Shown: positions 49,731 through 62,970, counted from the stretch's first letter. The stretch is DNA of 64,000 nucleotides from Mesoplasma syrphidae (GCF_002843565.1 NZ_CP025257.1:496001-560000); one strand, 5' to 3'. The notes: generated from the letters alone by a model not told the origin. Numbers and translations are program-made.

Positions 49731-52700
49731 CTAATCTCCAAAACCGGTCATTAATTCCGAAGGATTTCCCCGACGAATTTTTCCCGAAGATACCACTAAC
49801 GATCCAATAAATGAAGACATAATAATTACAAAACTGATAACTGGTGGCCATCACGATACTCCAAAAGGAACTGCAAGACCTAGAGCATAAATTCCCAGAA
49901 TTCCTAGAGCTATTAATCCTCAAGTCACTGCTGTTGCTAATATTCAAACAAGTAATCCAAAAATAGTTACTGTTCCAAAAGCATATTTTTGAACTTTCCA
50001 GTTTGAGTATCCCAATGCCCGCATTAAAATCATAAATTTTTGATATTGAGAAATATAAATATCCCCCACTAACATAATTAATAATGCTGCTGTTATTATT
50101 ACAGCTATAATTAATAACATCCCAATTGAAGCTGCCAAAACAGAAATTTGATTAATTAAGTCTTTTGATGTGCTTAATAATTTTTGTGATTCAATCATTG
50201 ACTCAACAAAGTTATTGGCCAAGTTTCCACCCAAACCTAAAGCATATTGCCCTGTATTTCCAGCAGATAGATATGAAATTCCGGATGTCAATCCCAAAGG
50301 CTCTTCAACATTTGAGTATTTTCCATTATGTCAATATAGGGGTGCATAATCTAGGGCTTGTTTACCCATATAAGTTAGCTCTCATCAGTTAGTATTCAGA
50401 ACATCTTTAGAATTTGCGTCACGCAATTTATAGCGATCAAATTTGTCAGATATTGTTCCTGTTGATTGATCGATTTCTCCTGCCGGAACTTTTGTGCTGT
50501 AATCAAAGGTTGTATCTTTAATTCCGATTTTTCTGGCAGTTGAATAATTTCCAATTAAGTTAGCAAGACTTGAATCCATTACAATAATTTTTTCATTGTA
50601 TGAAGTCATATTTCCAACAGCTTTAATATTAACTATTAAATCTTTATTAATATAATTGGTTTTAATATTTAGTCCTTGTTTTAATGCTGGAATATCACCA
50701 GTCAGAGCGTACTTAAATCAATATTTTGGTTGAGATAACAAGTTAGACATTCCCTGATTTTCAACATCTCCAAGTGTGTAAGATGTATCAAATGGTCTAA
50801 CAAGCAAGTACTTCTCGTTTTGATTTTCTTCAGTTTGTCAAGCTTTTTGAACAGCTTTAGGAACATTCCTTGAAGGTACATCTTTTTCGTATCATTGATT
50901 ATGTTTTGAAATATTTCCTGGACTGTACCCATTTAAGAACATTTCCACACCAGCTCCATTTTCCAATTGTGAATATGGAATGAATAATTCCAAATTTTTG
51001 TATTCATAATATGGTCGAATTAACGTTGCTTGCAGTTCACCATCAACATTGTATGAAAAATCATTAAACATTGATGCCTTATCTTTAAGTTTATTAGACC
51101 CATAATTTACCTGATTGTATTGTTTTGAATAAGTGAACTTATTATTGTCAAGTGCAAATGGATTTAAATAACTTTCTTCGCCTTCAATTACACCAGTTCT
51201 AGTTTTTGCAAAATCAGCATATGATCTTGTTTCACCAGAATCATCTATAGCTTTAATTTTTGAATTTGTATAATAATCTGAATTTACATAATCGTTATCA
51301 TTATAAATTCATGCTTGTTTTGGCAATTCAATTCCATTTTTTGCAAGCTGTAAAACTTTTGATGTTGTTTCCAAATTTGTCAATGTCTGATCTTTTTTCA
51401 ATTTGTAGACTGTGCGTGATTGTTGATTTGTTATAACTGGAGCAGTTAATGTATTTGTTGCCTTGTCATAAACTTTAGTACCATTAAATTCAATATCGTT
51501 AATTGACGCATCTGCTTGTGGATTTGATGAATTGAAAACTTTTTCTAAGGCTTTAATAGTTTTTCTATCAAAAAATGCTCTTTCTTCAGACTCTTGATCA
51601 AGTTTATAAGCCACTTGGCTTTTATCTAAACCAGTAATTCCAACATTGTTATATCGGTCACTTGAAACATTCAATTCAGTCGAAATAGATTCTTTTTTCG
51701 GAATGAATTGTTCAAAATTATAACCTAAACTGTATTGTTCCAAACGTGACTCTTTTTGAATATAACCTTTAACATAAGGTGGAACCTCGCTCATTAATAC
51801 ATCAATAATTTGTTGTTTTCAATTATTACTTTCACTATTTCCAGGCCCAACACCAGAAACTGATCCCATAACTGCTTTAATAAGTGTTGGAATTGATTCA
51901 GTAACTGAAGATGATATTTGCCTTACCATCGCTAGTTTTGCCTCATCATTTCAATTTGCATCGCTAATTTTTGGATTTAAACTTTCTTTACTATTTAAAA
52001 TCATTGCAAACATTTGATCAATCATTCCAATTGAAAATGCTTGTCCCAATACTGTATAAAAGTGATTTCCAAAATAGTCTGAAACAGTATTGAAAATTGT
52101 TTCTGGATTTGATGTTAAATATTCAAAAGAACTTTGAACTTTAAATTCATCAGTCTGATTTCCCGAACTATAAAGATATTTACTAAATGGGGTAGCATCA
52201 AATGTCGATGAATTATAATTCTTTGGAGTTTTATAATATCCATAACCAACTCCAGTTCCATCCATATCCAATTTATCATCTATAAAATCAGCTTCAAGCA
52301 CATCTTGCCCTTCTCAAAAACTGTAAGCTGGTTTTGATAATGGGGAGTTCAATGTTGTATCTTTATTTTGATAAGCATTAGCATATTTAACACTCTTGTA
52401 ATAAGACTTCTGAGCGTTTAATGCAACTGATGGAATTGCTAAACCAGTAGAAATTAAGATTGATGAAAAAGCAATAACTGTAACTAATAAAGCAATCGGT
52501 TTTTTTCCTGAACTTGCCAATGTTAAAGAAAATTTTAATGTGAATTTAGAATTTTTAAATACTCCATTTTTTAACTTGTTGATTAATTTTGATGATGACC
52601 ATTTTGTATTAACAACCAAAATATCCATGACTGATTTATTCGTTAATAAGAACGCGCAAACTAATGATATTATAATTGCTAAAACTCCAAATGCCACAAA

Positions 52701-55082
52701 TGAAATTGCCAACGAAATTCCTTCAAAAATAAATCCATGATATGGCGAACTAAAGTAACTAATAAACATTGAAGAAAATGGAATTTGCATTCCAACTCCT
52801 GCCAGTCAGCCTAACGGAATAACTATAAATGCAATAATCAAAGATTGAGCAATATACGAGACAGCAATCATTCAGGGGTTAGTTCCAATAGCTTTCAAAA
52901 TTCCAATTTGTTTAGCGTTGAAATGAATAGTTTTTTTAATGCAAATGATTAAAGCAATTATTGCAATTATTGCAATAACTAGTGAGGCAATAACCGTGAT
53001 AATATTGAACACTCTTAATGCTAATGGTTGTAAAGTTCATGACAATCTAAAATTAGAATCCGCAAATTTTACTGTTTTGAAAAATGATTTTATTTTTTCA
53101 CTTGAAGTACCTGAATTTAGATACTCATAATTTGATTTTAAAGATTTTCCAACATTCATTTGTAATGCCAAGAATTTATTAACATCTGTTTTATATTGAT
53201 TCTCAGTTCCAGTTAAAAAGAAATTAAATGATTGAGTTGCACTTCTTTCTGACTGTCCCGACGAAATTCCACTTGTTAAATCTCTTATTGTATCCCTATA
53301 GGCATAAATAATTGCACTTGTTTTTGTTTGAGGAACTGGAAAATCAGGATCAGCAGTAGGAAAATATGAATATGTATCAGTTGCAAAACCAACTACTTTA
53401 TATAAAGCATCTCCAATACGTAAATGATCATTAAGTTTAATTTTGTTGGCTCTTGCGTATTGTTGAGAAAGTAAAATTTCTCCTCTATTTAAAGCATTAC
53501 GACCATCTAAAATAGTGAAATTCATGTTATCACGATTATTTAAAATTACTGCACGATAACGAATTTGTGAAATACTATCAAAAATATAAGTTTCTTTTCT
53601 AAAATTTGCTTTGTAACCTGAAACTTTTGCTGTTTGCTGCAAATGATATTGATAAGCTGAGACTCTTGTTTGATTTCCAAAATTATTTCAGTCAATATCT
53701 TCTGGCTTTTCTGGAATTTCTTTATTAGGGTCCTTCATTGCTTCTTCTTCATCATTGTCAATAATTGCCTTATAATGGTCATCAAAGTAATCGTTTAGGT
53801 CAAAGTTTTCATAAGCATCCATTCTTTGCAAAATGCTTTGTTCTTGATCTAAATATTTAAAAGTTTTAAATTCAGCTGTATTTCCAAGAAAGCTTGCATC
53901 GCTAATAATTTTTTTACCATCTTTTTCAACAATTTTGGCTGCAGTTTGATTCACAATTCCACGAAAACCTTTCTTTTCCAAAAAATGGTTTCGTATACTT
54001 ACTCCTTGTTTAATTTGTTCTTGATCAAGTTCAATTGAGTTATATAAGTATTGATTTTCATTTGTTTTACTAAATTCAGAACCTAGTTTTGTATCAAGTG
54101 TATAGTAATTTTCGTCACTAACAATATATTCAGGTCTAATTGCTTGTTCTTTATTAAATTTATAACCAGAAACAACTTCATAGAATAACTCTCCCGAATT
54201 TTCTATATCTTGACCCTTGAAAGGTCCACCATCCTTAAGGAATAACACTTCATATTCACTTTTCAGTCATTCAACAACTGTTGTTGCAACAATTTGAATA
54301 TATGAATAAAAATCCCGTTTTTCTAAACTAACGTTTGCTCATGCTTGCTCTTTTTCTTCTGAAGTTTTAGCTGATTCATATTTATGTTTAGCTGAAATAA
54401 TTGTATCAATAAAATTTGGCTCTTTAACCATTTCTCCAGCCATTGTATTATTTAAATACTTTTCTTCAATTTTTTCAGGATTGCTTAAAGAAAATTTTTG
54501 ACTAGAATCTGCAAACGCCTTTAATGACAAAATAATTTCATTTGTCATAATATTTTTTTGAGTTTTTGCTCACTCATCACGATTATCGTTAGTAAGTTTT
54601 GAAAAATTTGTCTTGAATTCAGAATTTGCCTGTGGATTCAAAGAATTTCCTTCAAATAACCTTGTCAAAAATGTTTCTTTAAAAGAATATTCATGGTTTG
54701 TTGGATCATTAAATTTTTGAAGATAGTAACTATTTAAAGTAAAGTTGTAATCAACTTGGACTGTCTCTTCAGTTTGACTATCATAAATTCCAACATTGTC
54801 GAAATTCATAAAATCATTCAAAGGTATAAAAGTTGGCGTGGTATCTCCACCATTAACGCTTTTTCTTCCAGTATACAAAGAAGTTGAATAATCAAATCTT
54901 GGAACAGATTTAACAATTTGATTATATGAATTATTAAGACGAACCGTAATTGATAAAGAAGTCGACAAAATAAAAGTTGACAAAAAAGCTAAAATCATAA
55001 TTATGATAAATTGAATTCTAAATTTAAATATTCCTTTAATCCCTTGCTTTAGCAACAAAAAGAAATTGTTTTGCTTTTTCAT
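49731..55082 (-). CDS. Giant FtsX/MacB-type ABC permease (1783 residues)
   Basis: A single frame of 5.35 kb, broken in naive translation only by TGA. N-terminal helix ~23-45, a large extracellular domain to ~680, a first FtsX core (~690-860) with IGILKAIGTNPWMIAVSYI, a second extracellular domain (~880-1600), and a last FtsX core (~1625-1775) with MILMRALGYSNWKVQKYAF. This is the layout of FtsX-family permeases that couple cytosolic ATP hydrolysis to work on the outer face, enlarged several-fold. No ATPase partner is encoded next to it. It is a single-gene unit, divergent from a MOLPALP lipoprotein. RBS GGAAGGG. Confidence 0.85.
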
Positions 55083-55203
55083 AATATTGCCCTTCCTATC
55101 TCAACTTATAGTATGAATATTTGAAATTATTAATGTTCTAAACATATAACACCTTTTATTTATACCATTTTTAAAAAATAAAAACATAATAATTTGCAAA
55201 AAA

Positions 55204-55222
55204 TAACACTTAATGTGTGTTA
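55204..55222. promoter_or_regulatory. Inverted repeat upstream of the MOLPALP gene
   Basis: TAACAC (55204-55209) and GTGTTA (55217-55222) are perfectly complementary with a 7-nt spacer, just downstream of a TTGCAA -35-like hexamer (55194-55199). Position fits an operator in the divergent permease/lipoprotein intergenic region. Confidence 0.35.
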
Positions 55223-55271
55223 AAATTATTTTGATTTTAATTTCACTTTTAAAAAAGAAAGGCATATTAGT

Positions 55272-57578
55272 ATGAAAAAATTATTAATTATCTTAGGTTC
55301 AGTAAGCATTTTTGCTTCATCTGGAAGTACTGCTGCCTGCTCATGAGGAAACAAATATAAGGCTGATATTGTAAAAGACGTTCAAGACTATATTGCTGCT
55401 TCTTCATTTGTTGCTCAAGCAGCTATTTTAAATAATAAAGATGGCGCTAATATGGATTTGGATTATACTGCAAGTTATATTAAATCTTTAAAAATAGTTG
55501 ATGTTTTGGGAGAAGAATGAATTAAGGGAATTGGTAACAGTACAATAACCAAAGAATCAAGTTTAGAATTTTTACTGAAGCAAGTTTTTGGTAATGATCG
55601 TTATAAAGTTAATAAAGATGACCTTGAGCAGGACTCAAAAATTGCTAGATCTATGGCCGAATTTGATGAAGAGGCAAAACAAAAAACTTTATCTGGTAAT
55701 AGTTCGACTGCTAAAACACTTTCTTTAATTTCAGGATTAGTTAATATTTTATTTGGTGGTAGTTCATTCACTCCTCAAGGGCAGGGAGCTTTATTAGAAA
55801 GTATTATTGGAAGTGGCGACACTATTGGTAATCTAATTAAAGGAATATTGACACCGCAGCTTATTGAAACTTTAGATAGTGCCTTATCAGAAAAGGGACT
55901 TATAAATTTATTAAAACAAGCACTAAAGGAAATTCCTGGAAAGCAACCTGGTCAAGAGTATGTCACTGTAAAAGATGCTGTTAATAGTTGTATGAAACAA
56001 ATTATCGACGCCATTATTAAAAAAGACACTACTTCTTTAGTAGTACCGCTGATTCAATATATTAGAGTTCTTGCTTATTATATGTCGGAATTTAAGCCAT
56101 ATCTTAATAATGTTGATGTTAATGATGTTATAAAAACAGATGCCGGTTTTGTAAATATTTTTGATATGACAAAAACAAATTCAGAAATTGTGTCTGAAGT
56201 TTTATTAAAAAATGATGGAAAAATTAATGAAGAAAAATTTGATCAAATTAATTTTAAAGAGTTGTTTAGCTTTTTGCAAATCTTTTTAGTTCCCGAACAA
56301 AAAGACCGTAATGGAATTAATTTTCAAAAATTGATATCAATTTTATTTCAAACACCTTCTATTCCCGAATTGGAAAATCCTTTTTTTGGAGCATTGCTGA
56401 CAAATTTGAAAGATATATTGCAAACGCAATTGGCTACAAAATTAGCTTCTTCTGATGCGGTTAATGAAGTTGTTGGCTTAATTATTAAATTATTAAAAGA
56501 TATCGGAAATGCTTTTGCGAACCAAGGTCCGCTTCCAGGAAAAGACTCTTTAAAAATAATTTTAAAAATTTTAGGAATGCTAGGTATTGAAAGTTTAAAA
56601 CCATATAAACCATTATTTGATTATTTAAATACTAATAGTGAAATTTTTGATAACTTACTTGGCTCTCTATATAGTGGTAACGCCTTATCAGGAATTTTAA
56701 AAGCTTTAAACGATGGCGGAGTTATTAAAATCAGTGATGAAATTATTAATTCTTTAACAAATATAAAAACTGTTCTAACGACTCCAATTGCCAAACTTTT
56801 AAAAGCATTTGGAATAGACATTGAGACTAAGGCAATATTTTTATATGGACTAAAAACGATATCCTTAGCAGATATTATTGATAGCGCTGCTAGTTTTTTT
56901 GAAACAGGAAGAAAATATCCAAATTCCAAGTCAGAATATATTTTAGACACGAAAGATATGGCAAACTTGTTAGACGTTCTTAACACCCCAGAATTAATTA
57001 AATGAAAAGACAAACCAATTGAGGGATATCCTGAAATATTTAACAATACATTATCAGCTTTGTTAGTAGCAATAGTTTATCCAAATGATATTGAGCTAAC
57101 AGAAGAGAGTCCAAAACTTAATGGAATTTCAAAAGCATCATATATTTTAGGTTTAAGAAAAAAAGCTGACAATACTGGATTTGATAATTTTAAAGAAAAC
57201 TCAGTTTATGATGCAATTTATCAAGCCTATGGAAACAAAGAGTTGCCCGAAAGTCCAATGGCCGAAATTAAGGGAAAAACTATGTCAAAAATGGCTAATC
57301 TTTTAATCAAGGTATCAAAATGAATTCAAGATAAATCTTTACCAGCATATGTTAATGATAAATTTGGAGATTATTTGGACCAAAAAAACTGGACAACAAA
57401 ATTTTTATCTGAGGAAAACTTTTATTATGTTTATAATGATGCTTTTATTAAGTATGAATTATATTACAATGATAAGGAATCAAAAACAAGGCAAACTTAT
57501 ATTGTTACTATTAAGCGTGATCGTATTAAGGGACATGAAAATCCAGGGAAAGAATGAAAAGTTTATGCAATAGATTAA
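55272..57578 (+). CDS. MOLPALP family lipoprotein
   Basis: A 768-residue surface lipoprotein. The signal MKKLLIILGSVSIFASSGS ends in TAAC (Cys23 becomes the lipidated N-terminus). The mature protein is largely helical with repeated short hydrophobic-acidic segments such as LIKGILTPQLIETLDSALSE, TPSIPELENPFFGALLTNL and LPGKDSLKIILKILGMLGIE, which fits the MOLPALP paralogue family that is specific to mollicutes. The C-terminal ~190 residues look like a separate domain. Six or more Trp are TGA. It is divergent from the giant permease and monocistronic. Function of the family is unknown. Confidence 0.78.
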
Positions 57579-57606
57579 AAAAGAACTAGTTAATCTAGTT
57601 CTTTTT
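57577..57606. terminator. Bidirectional terminator between the MOLPALP gene and rarA
   Basis: The stem AAAAAGAACTAG / CTAGTTCTTTTT with a five-base loop ends convergent transcripts; the rarA stop codon (57595-57597) lies in the stem. Confidence 0.85.
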
Positions 57607-58830
57607 CATTTTCAAATATAATTCATAAACTTTTTTCTCATATGATGAATGAGATTTATTTTTATAATACTTTATATCTTTAATTTCATTAGGCAAATAT
57701 TGTTGATCTACTCAATCGTTTGGATAGTCATGAGCATACTTATATCCAATTCCACGATTAAGTTTTTTAGCGGACTTATAATGAGCATCTTTAAGATAGT
57801 CTGGCATATCATAAACTAAGCCATTTTGAATGTCACTATGAGCTTGCTTAACAGCCAAATAAGCTGAATTAGATTTTTCGCTCAACGCCATTTCAATTAC
57901 TGCTAATCCCAAAGGAATAATTCCTTCTGGAAAACCCAATTGACGGAAGGCATTTGTCGCCATTAGAATTCTTGGTGGAAGTGTTGGATTAGCCATTCCA
58001 ATATCTTCGTAGGCTATAATTAACATTCGACGCATTAAAGTTTCATAGTCTCCTATTTCATAGAGTCTGGCAAAATAATAAAGTGCTGCGTCCACATCGC
58101 TTCCTCGAACTGATTTTTGGAACGCTGATTTTAAGTCATGAATATCATCACCATAAGCACCTGAAGGATTTTTGGCATTTGGAACGGCTTTTAAAACTAA
58201 ATTAATATCAATGTTTTGCTCGCTATAAAGCTTAACAAATATTTCTAGACTATTAATTAATGTTCGCACATCACCACTTGCCAAGTTACATAAATAATTC
58301 AAGGCTTCATCATTGATTGACAGCTTAATCGTCTTATTTGCAATTAGCTTTTTCACATACTTAAACATTTCCCCTGCTTCAACGCGTTTCAACTCAATAA
58401 TATTTGCCCGTGAACGAATAGCCGGATTGATTACAAAAAATGGATTTTCTGTAGTTGTAGCAAACAGTTTAATATTACCTTTTTCCATATATTCTAGCAA
58501 TATATCTTGCTTGTCCTTATTCATTCGATGAATTTCATCAATAATTAAAATAAAATTAGGCTCATCAATGGCCCTATTGACAATTTTAGTCAAGCGCTCT
58601 TTCTTATCATATGTTGCATTAAAAGTATCATAAGCAATATTCAAATCCTCAGCAAGAGCTACTGCAAAGGTAGTCTTTCCTGTCCCCGAAGGTCCATAAA
58701 AAATTAATGAAGTACAAAATTTTTTTTCTATCATTTTAATGATCATATCATTTGGGCCAAGAATATGAGTTTGTCCAATGATATCATTAACAGATTTTGG
58801 TCTTAACAAAAACGCCAACGGTTGATTCAT
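57595..58830 (-). CDS. rarA: Replication-associated recombination protein A (MgsA/RarA)
   Basis: A 411-residue AAA+ ATPase acting at stalled forks. Walker A is YGPSGTGKTTFAVALAEDL, Walker B LIIDEIHRMNKDKQD, sensor TTTENPFFVINPAIRSR; NAKNPSGAYGDDIHDLKSAF and ARLYEIGDYETLMRRMLIIA mark the tetramerisation part typical of RarA. One TGA Trp near the C-terminus extends the frame by 39 residues past the first TGA. RBS GGAGG. It follows the lon terminator. Confidence 0.93.
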
Positions 58831-58843
58831 TTCCTACCTCCAT

Positions 58844-58872
58844 AAAAAAATAACTAGCATCCTAGTTATTTT
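58844..58872 (-). terminator. Terminator of lon
   Basis: The minus-strand stem AATAACTAG / CTAGTTATT with a four-base loop is followed by T7, just past the lon stop codon. Confidence 0.85.
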
Positions 58873-58883
58873 ACATTACATGA

Positions 58884-61199
58884 TTAGTTAGATGTGAAAA
58901 CTTCGTCAAATACTTGATCATAAGTTTCCATTCCCTTAATTTCTAAAACTGATTTAACTTCATCAGGAATTTCATCTAAATCTTTTAAATTTTTAACTGG
59001 TACTAAAATTTTTTTCAAACCACTACGTGCAGCCGAAATCGATTTTTCTCTTAATCCCCCAATTGGAAGCACAGAACCAGTTAGAGTAATTTCACCAGTC
59101 ATACCTAAATCACGTGAAACTGGTTTATTTGATAAAGCCGATACTAACGCAGTTGTCATTGTAATTCCTGCTGATGGACCGTCTTTTGGAACAGCACCTT
59201 CAGGAACGTGAATATGTATGTCGCTTGTTTCAAAAATTGCTTTATCTATTCCAAATTTTTCATAATTTGATTTAACATAAGTTAAAGCAATTGTTGCTGA
59301 TTCTTTCATAACTTCTCCAAGCTTACCAGTCAAAGTTAAATTTCCTTTACCTGGATAAACATTAACCTCAATTGGTAAAATATCCCCTCCAAATTGGGTA
59401 TAAGCCAATCCGGTTACAACTCCAACATTTGATTGTCCTTGTTTTTCAGTGTGATCGAAAATACGTTTTCCTAAAAACTCATTAATAACTGCCGGAGTAA
59501 CTACTAAATTTTCAATTTCCATATTTAATAATTTAACAATAAACTTACGAGCAATTGCTGAAATATGGCGTTCTAATTGACGAACTCCAGCTTCACGAGT
59601 GTAATATTTAATAATCTCATCAAAACTTTCATCAGTAAACATTAGTTCTTCTTTAGTTAAAGAGTGCTCTTTTAAAACACGTTCCACCAAATAGTCTTTA
59701 GCAATCTTCATCTTTTCAATTTCAGTATAGCTTGATAAATTAATGATTTCCATACGATCGTATAAAGCCTCAGGAATGTCTTCTGGGTAGTTTGCAGTCG
59801 CAATAAACATAACTTCGCTTAAATCATATGGCTCTTCAATATAATGATCAGAAAACTCCACGTTTTGTTCAGGATCTAAAACTTCCAACATTGCTGATGC
59901 TGGATCTCCTCGTTGATCGGAAGCCATTTTGTCAATTTCGTCTAATAAAAATAATGGATTTTTAACCTTTGCACGTTTCATTGTTTGAATTATACGCCCT
60001 GGCATTGCACCGATATATGTTTTACGGTGTCCTCTAATTTCAGACTCATCTTTAACACCACCCAAAGATATTTTTACAAAATTTTTACCCAAAGCTTCGG
60101 CAATTGATTTTGCCAAAGAAGTTTTACCAACTCCTGGAGGACCTACTAGAGTAATAATAGGCCCTTTTAATGATTTGGTCTTTTGCTTAACAGCCAAGAA
60201 CTCAATAATTCGATCCTTAACCTTTTTAAGACCATAATGATGTTTATCCAAAATTTCTTGAGCAAATCTTAAATCTGCAATATCTTCTGTTGATTGTCAT
60301 CACGGTAATGACATCATTCAATCAATATAATTTCTCTCTACAGTCGCTTCTGCTGAAGATGACTGCATATTTTCTAATTTAGAAATTGATGACAGAATTC
60401 GCTCCTTAACTTGTTTGGGAAATGGTTCCTTTTCCAAACGATCCTTATACTTTTCAACAGCTGATTTATCCGAATCTTCATCATTAAGCTCATCTTTAAT
60501 AATACGCATCTTTTCACGTAAGTAGTATTCTTTTTGTTGTTGATCCATGCGATCTTTCAACTTTTTATTAATTTCTGAGTCAACATCTAGTGAAACATCT
60601 TTTTTACCTAAAAAATTTAAAATTTCTTCCAAACGCTTAACAAAATTTTGCTCACCTAAAAGAATATTTCTAGTTTCTAAGGAAATAAACGGCAAAGATT
60701 TTGCAATTGAATCGACAACATAATTGATGTTATCTAATGATTTAGTTTTTAGTCATTCAACAGCGACCTCCGGAAAATCCTTTGAAAGACTCGCAATTTC
60801 TGTTATTTGTTTATGAATAGTATCGACTTGACCTTCAATATTTGACACATCAGCTTCTAGAATTTCAGCTGAAGCCATAAAGTAACCATCTTTTTGCTCT
60901 GTAGAAATTAATTTTATACGTTCTTCTCCGGTTACTTCAACAGTCAAAGTTCCATCTTTTCATGTTTTAATAATTTTAATAGTTGCCAGAGTTCCAAAAT
61001 CAAATAATTCGTCCATTGCTGGTTCATTGTCCATAACTTTACGTTGCGAAACAACAATAATTTTACCTTCAAATTCAGCAATTGCTGTCTTTGTAGATTC
61101 TTGAGTTTGTTTTCTACCTACTTCTACAGTTTCTGTAAATTTAGGAAATATGCAAATTCCTCTTGTGATAAATATAGGAAATTTGATTGTTTTATTCAT
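58884..61199 (-). CDS. lon: ATP-dependent protease Lon
   Basis: A 771-residue AAA+ serine protease for damaged proteins. N-terminal substrate domain, coiled-coil (QQKEYYLREKMRIIKDEL), Walker A VGPPGVGKTSLAKSIAEALG, sensor/arginine motifs (HRKTYIGAMPGRIIQ), and the protease dyad Ser in KDGPSAGITM and Lys in GLREKSISA. It is preceded by a CIRCE element, so heat-shock control through HrcA is expected. RBS AAGGGGGAG; TGA Trp codons split the frame. Confidence 0.97.
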
Positions 61200-61244
61200 A
61201 ATTTCTCCCCCTTATTTTGGTACAAATAAATAATAACATATATA

Positions 61245-61271
61245 TTAGCACTTTAATAGTCTTAGTGCTAA
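61245..61271. promoter_or_regulatory. CIRCE element (HrcA operator) upstream of lon
   Basis: TTAGCACTT-N9-TAGTGCTAA matches the CIRCE consensus TTAGCACTC-N9-GAGTGCTAA with one compensated change per arm; the 9-bp arms are perfectly complementary except the innermost T/T pair, and the 9-nt spacer is exact. It lies about 45 nt upstream of the lon start, over the promoter. HrcA repressing lon is documented in other mollicutes. Confidence 0.9.
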
Positions 61272-61273
61272 TA

Positions 61274-61299
61274 TAAAAACAAAGCCTTTCGACTTTGCT
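61274..61299 (-). terminator. Terminator of tig
   Basis: The minus-strand stem CAAAGTC / GGCTTTG with a GAAA tetraloop is followed by T5. It closes the efp to tig segment before the CIRCE element. Confidence 0.75.
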
Positions 61300-61311
61300 T
61301 ATTTTATTATT

Positions 61312-62598
61312 CTACTTTCCGTTATTTTCGTATAAAAAGTCGTTTAATAAATCATTCAATAATTCAACCTTAATTTGATCAGGCTTAATAATATTTTTAA
61401 TATAATCAATTTCAACTCCAAACTGAGATGCTAGATCTTGATATTTAGAATCAATTTGTTCTTCAGTTGCCTCAAACTTTTCTTTGGCCTTAATTTCTGA
61501 AGTCACTAAGTACCCCTCTAATTTAGCCTTAGCATCACCTAAAATCTCAGCTTCAATATCTTTATCAGTTAGTCCCGTTGCTTTTTTATAAGCCTTTAAA
61601 GTCAATCCTTGCTTTTGAACTTCTTGTTCAAATTCTTTTTTCATTTCCTGAACTTGACTATCAATTGCTGACTTTGGTAATTCAACTGTTGAGCCTTTAA
61701 TGATTTCTCCAATAACTTCATTTACAAATTGAGCTTTCAATCCTTGAGCTTTTCTGGTTTGGAATTCATTTTTAATTTTCTCTTTTAATTGCTCAAAATT
61801 TTCAACCCCTGGAATATTTAAGTCTTTTGCCAATTCATCATCACGATTTGGTAAAATTCTTTCACTGATTGCTGTGATATTCAAAACAAACTTAGCTTCT
61901 TTACCAGCTAATTCTGGAGCATATTCAGTTGGAAAAGTTACAGATATTGCTTGATTATCGCCTAATCCTAAACCAATCATTGATGTTTCAAATCCTGGAA
62001 TGAATTGATTAGACCCAATGATCAATTTATGTCCCTTAGCTTCTCCACCTTTAAAAGGAACATCATCAACATAACCTTTAAAATCAAAAGTAACAGCATC
62101 ACCTTCAGCAATTTTAGCATCATTTGCTTTTGGTTTTTCCATTGCAAATTGCTGTTGATATTGAGTAATTGCTGTATCAATTTCTTCTTCTGTAACTTCT
62201 ATACTTTGTTTTTCTACACTTTTAATTCCTGTATATTTTCCCAGTTTAATTTCAGGACGCAAATCAAAAAAGAAGTCAATAATAATTTCTTTTTCGCTTA
62301 CTTTAAATGGCACTGGTGATGGAGAATTCATTGGTTCAATTTTCACATCTGAGTTACGAGCAAATTCAAATGCTGGTTGAATTGCCATTCTGAAACCTTC
62401 ATTAAAAATTTTTGAAGGTGTTAAGTATTTATCAACTTCTTTTTGAGGTGCTTTACCCTTTCTAAATCCTGGGACTTCAACATTTGACTTCAATCTATTT
62501 TTAGCTTTTGTTAAAATTGTTGCTCACTCTTGACCATCAATTGTAACTGTTCATTTTCCCTGTCCTTGTTCAATTATTTTACTTTCTGCGAATTTCAT
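61312..62598 (-). CDS. tig: Trigger factor
   Basis: Ribosome-bound chaperone and peptidyl-prolyl isomerase, 428 residues. The ribosome-docking signature is VEVPGFRKGKAPQKEVDKY; the PPIase domain (AIAEGDAVTFDFKGYVDDVP, IPGFETSMIGLGLGD) and the helical C-terminal chaperone arms follow. I chose ATG 62598 behind AAGGAG; residues 1-35 then restore the usual N-terminal domain (KWTVTIDGQEW). TGA Trp at two places. Confidence 0.95.
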
Positions 62599-62633
62599 TC
62601 TATTTTCTCCTTTTTCATATTTAATTTTCCATT

Positions 62634-62930
62634 TTATCTTCCGTATGCTACAGATATGTTTCTCGGTTTAATATTTAATGTTTGGGTGATAATATCTTCA
62701 ACGTTTTTACTAATTAGCTTTTCTTCAAAAATAAAATCAGATGCTTGACCCTCAAATTTAATTTTAATCAAAATATATAATAAATTATCGTGATAAATTT
62801 CTGTAATTACTTCTATATTTGCAATGCTTGCTGAAGTTGAAGAAACTACTGTTGATTCAACTAGTTTATTTAAAGCGTATTGTTCAATATCTAAAGTTCC
62901 ACGACTATTTCTTTCAATTGAAATATACAT
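62634..62930 (-). CDS. Asp23/Gls24-like small protein
   Basis: A 98-residue protein with a strong AGGGAGGAT ribosome binding site. It opens MYISIERNSRGTLDIEQYAL with the pattern strand-turn-helix of Asp23/Gls24 proteins (GxIxIxxxAL), then alternating strands (HDNLLYILIKIKF) and a C-terminal VEDIITQTLNIKPRNISVAY, which matches the V..ItvxD family ending. It follows efp by 40 nt. Mollicutes commonly carry a short Asp23-like protein next to efp; function unknown. Confidence 0.5.
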   Translation of the reverse strand: MYISIERNSRGTLDIEQYALNKLVESTVVSSTSASIANIEVITEIYHDNLLYILIKIKFEGQASDFIFEEKLISKNVEDIITQTLNIKPRNISVAYGR

Positions 62931-62970
62931 AATATTATCCTCCCTTTACTTTTTAATTAAATTTAACACT

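Noticed and set aside
50702-50932. Separate small gene inside the giant permease
   Set aside because: It lies in a different frame from the permease, which is continuously open here; no start signals were found.
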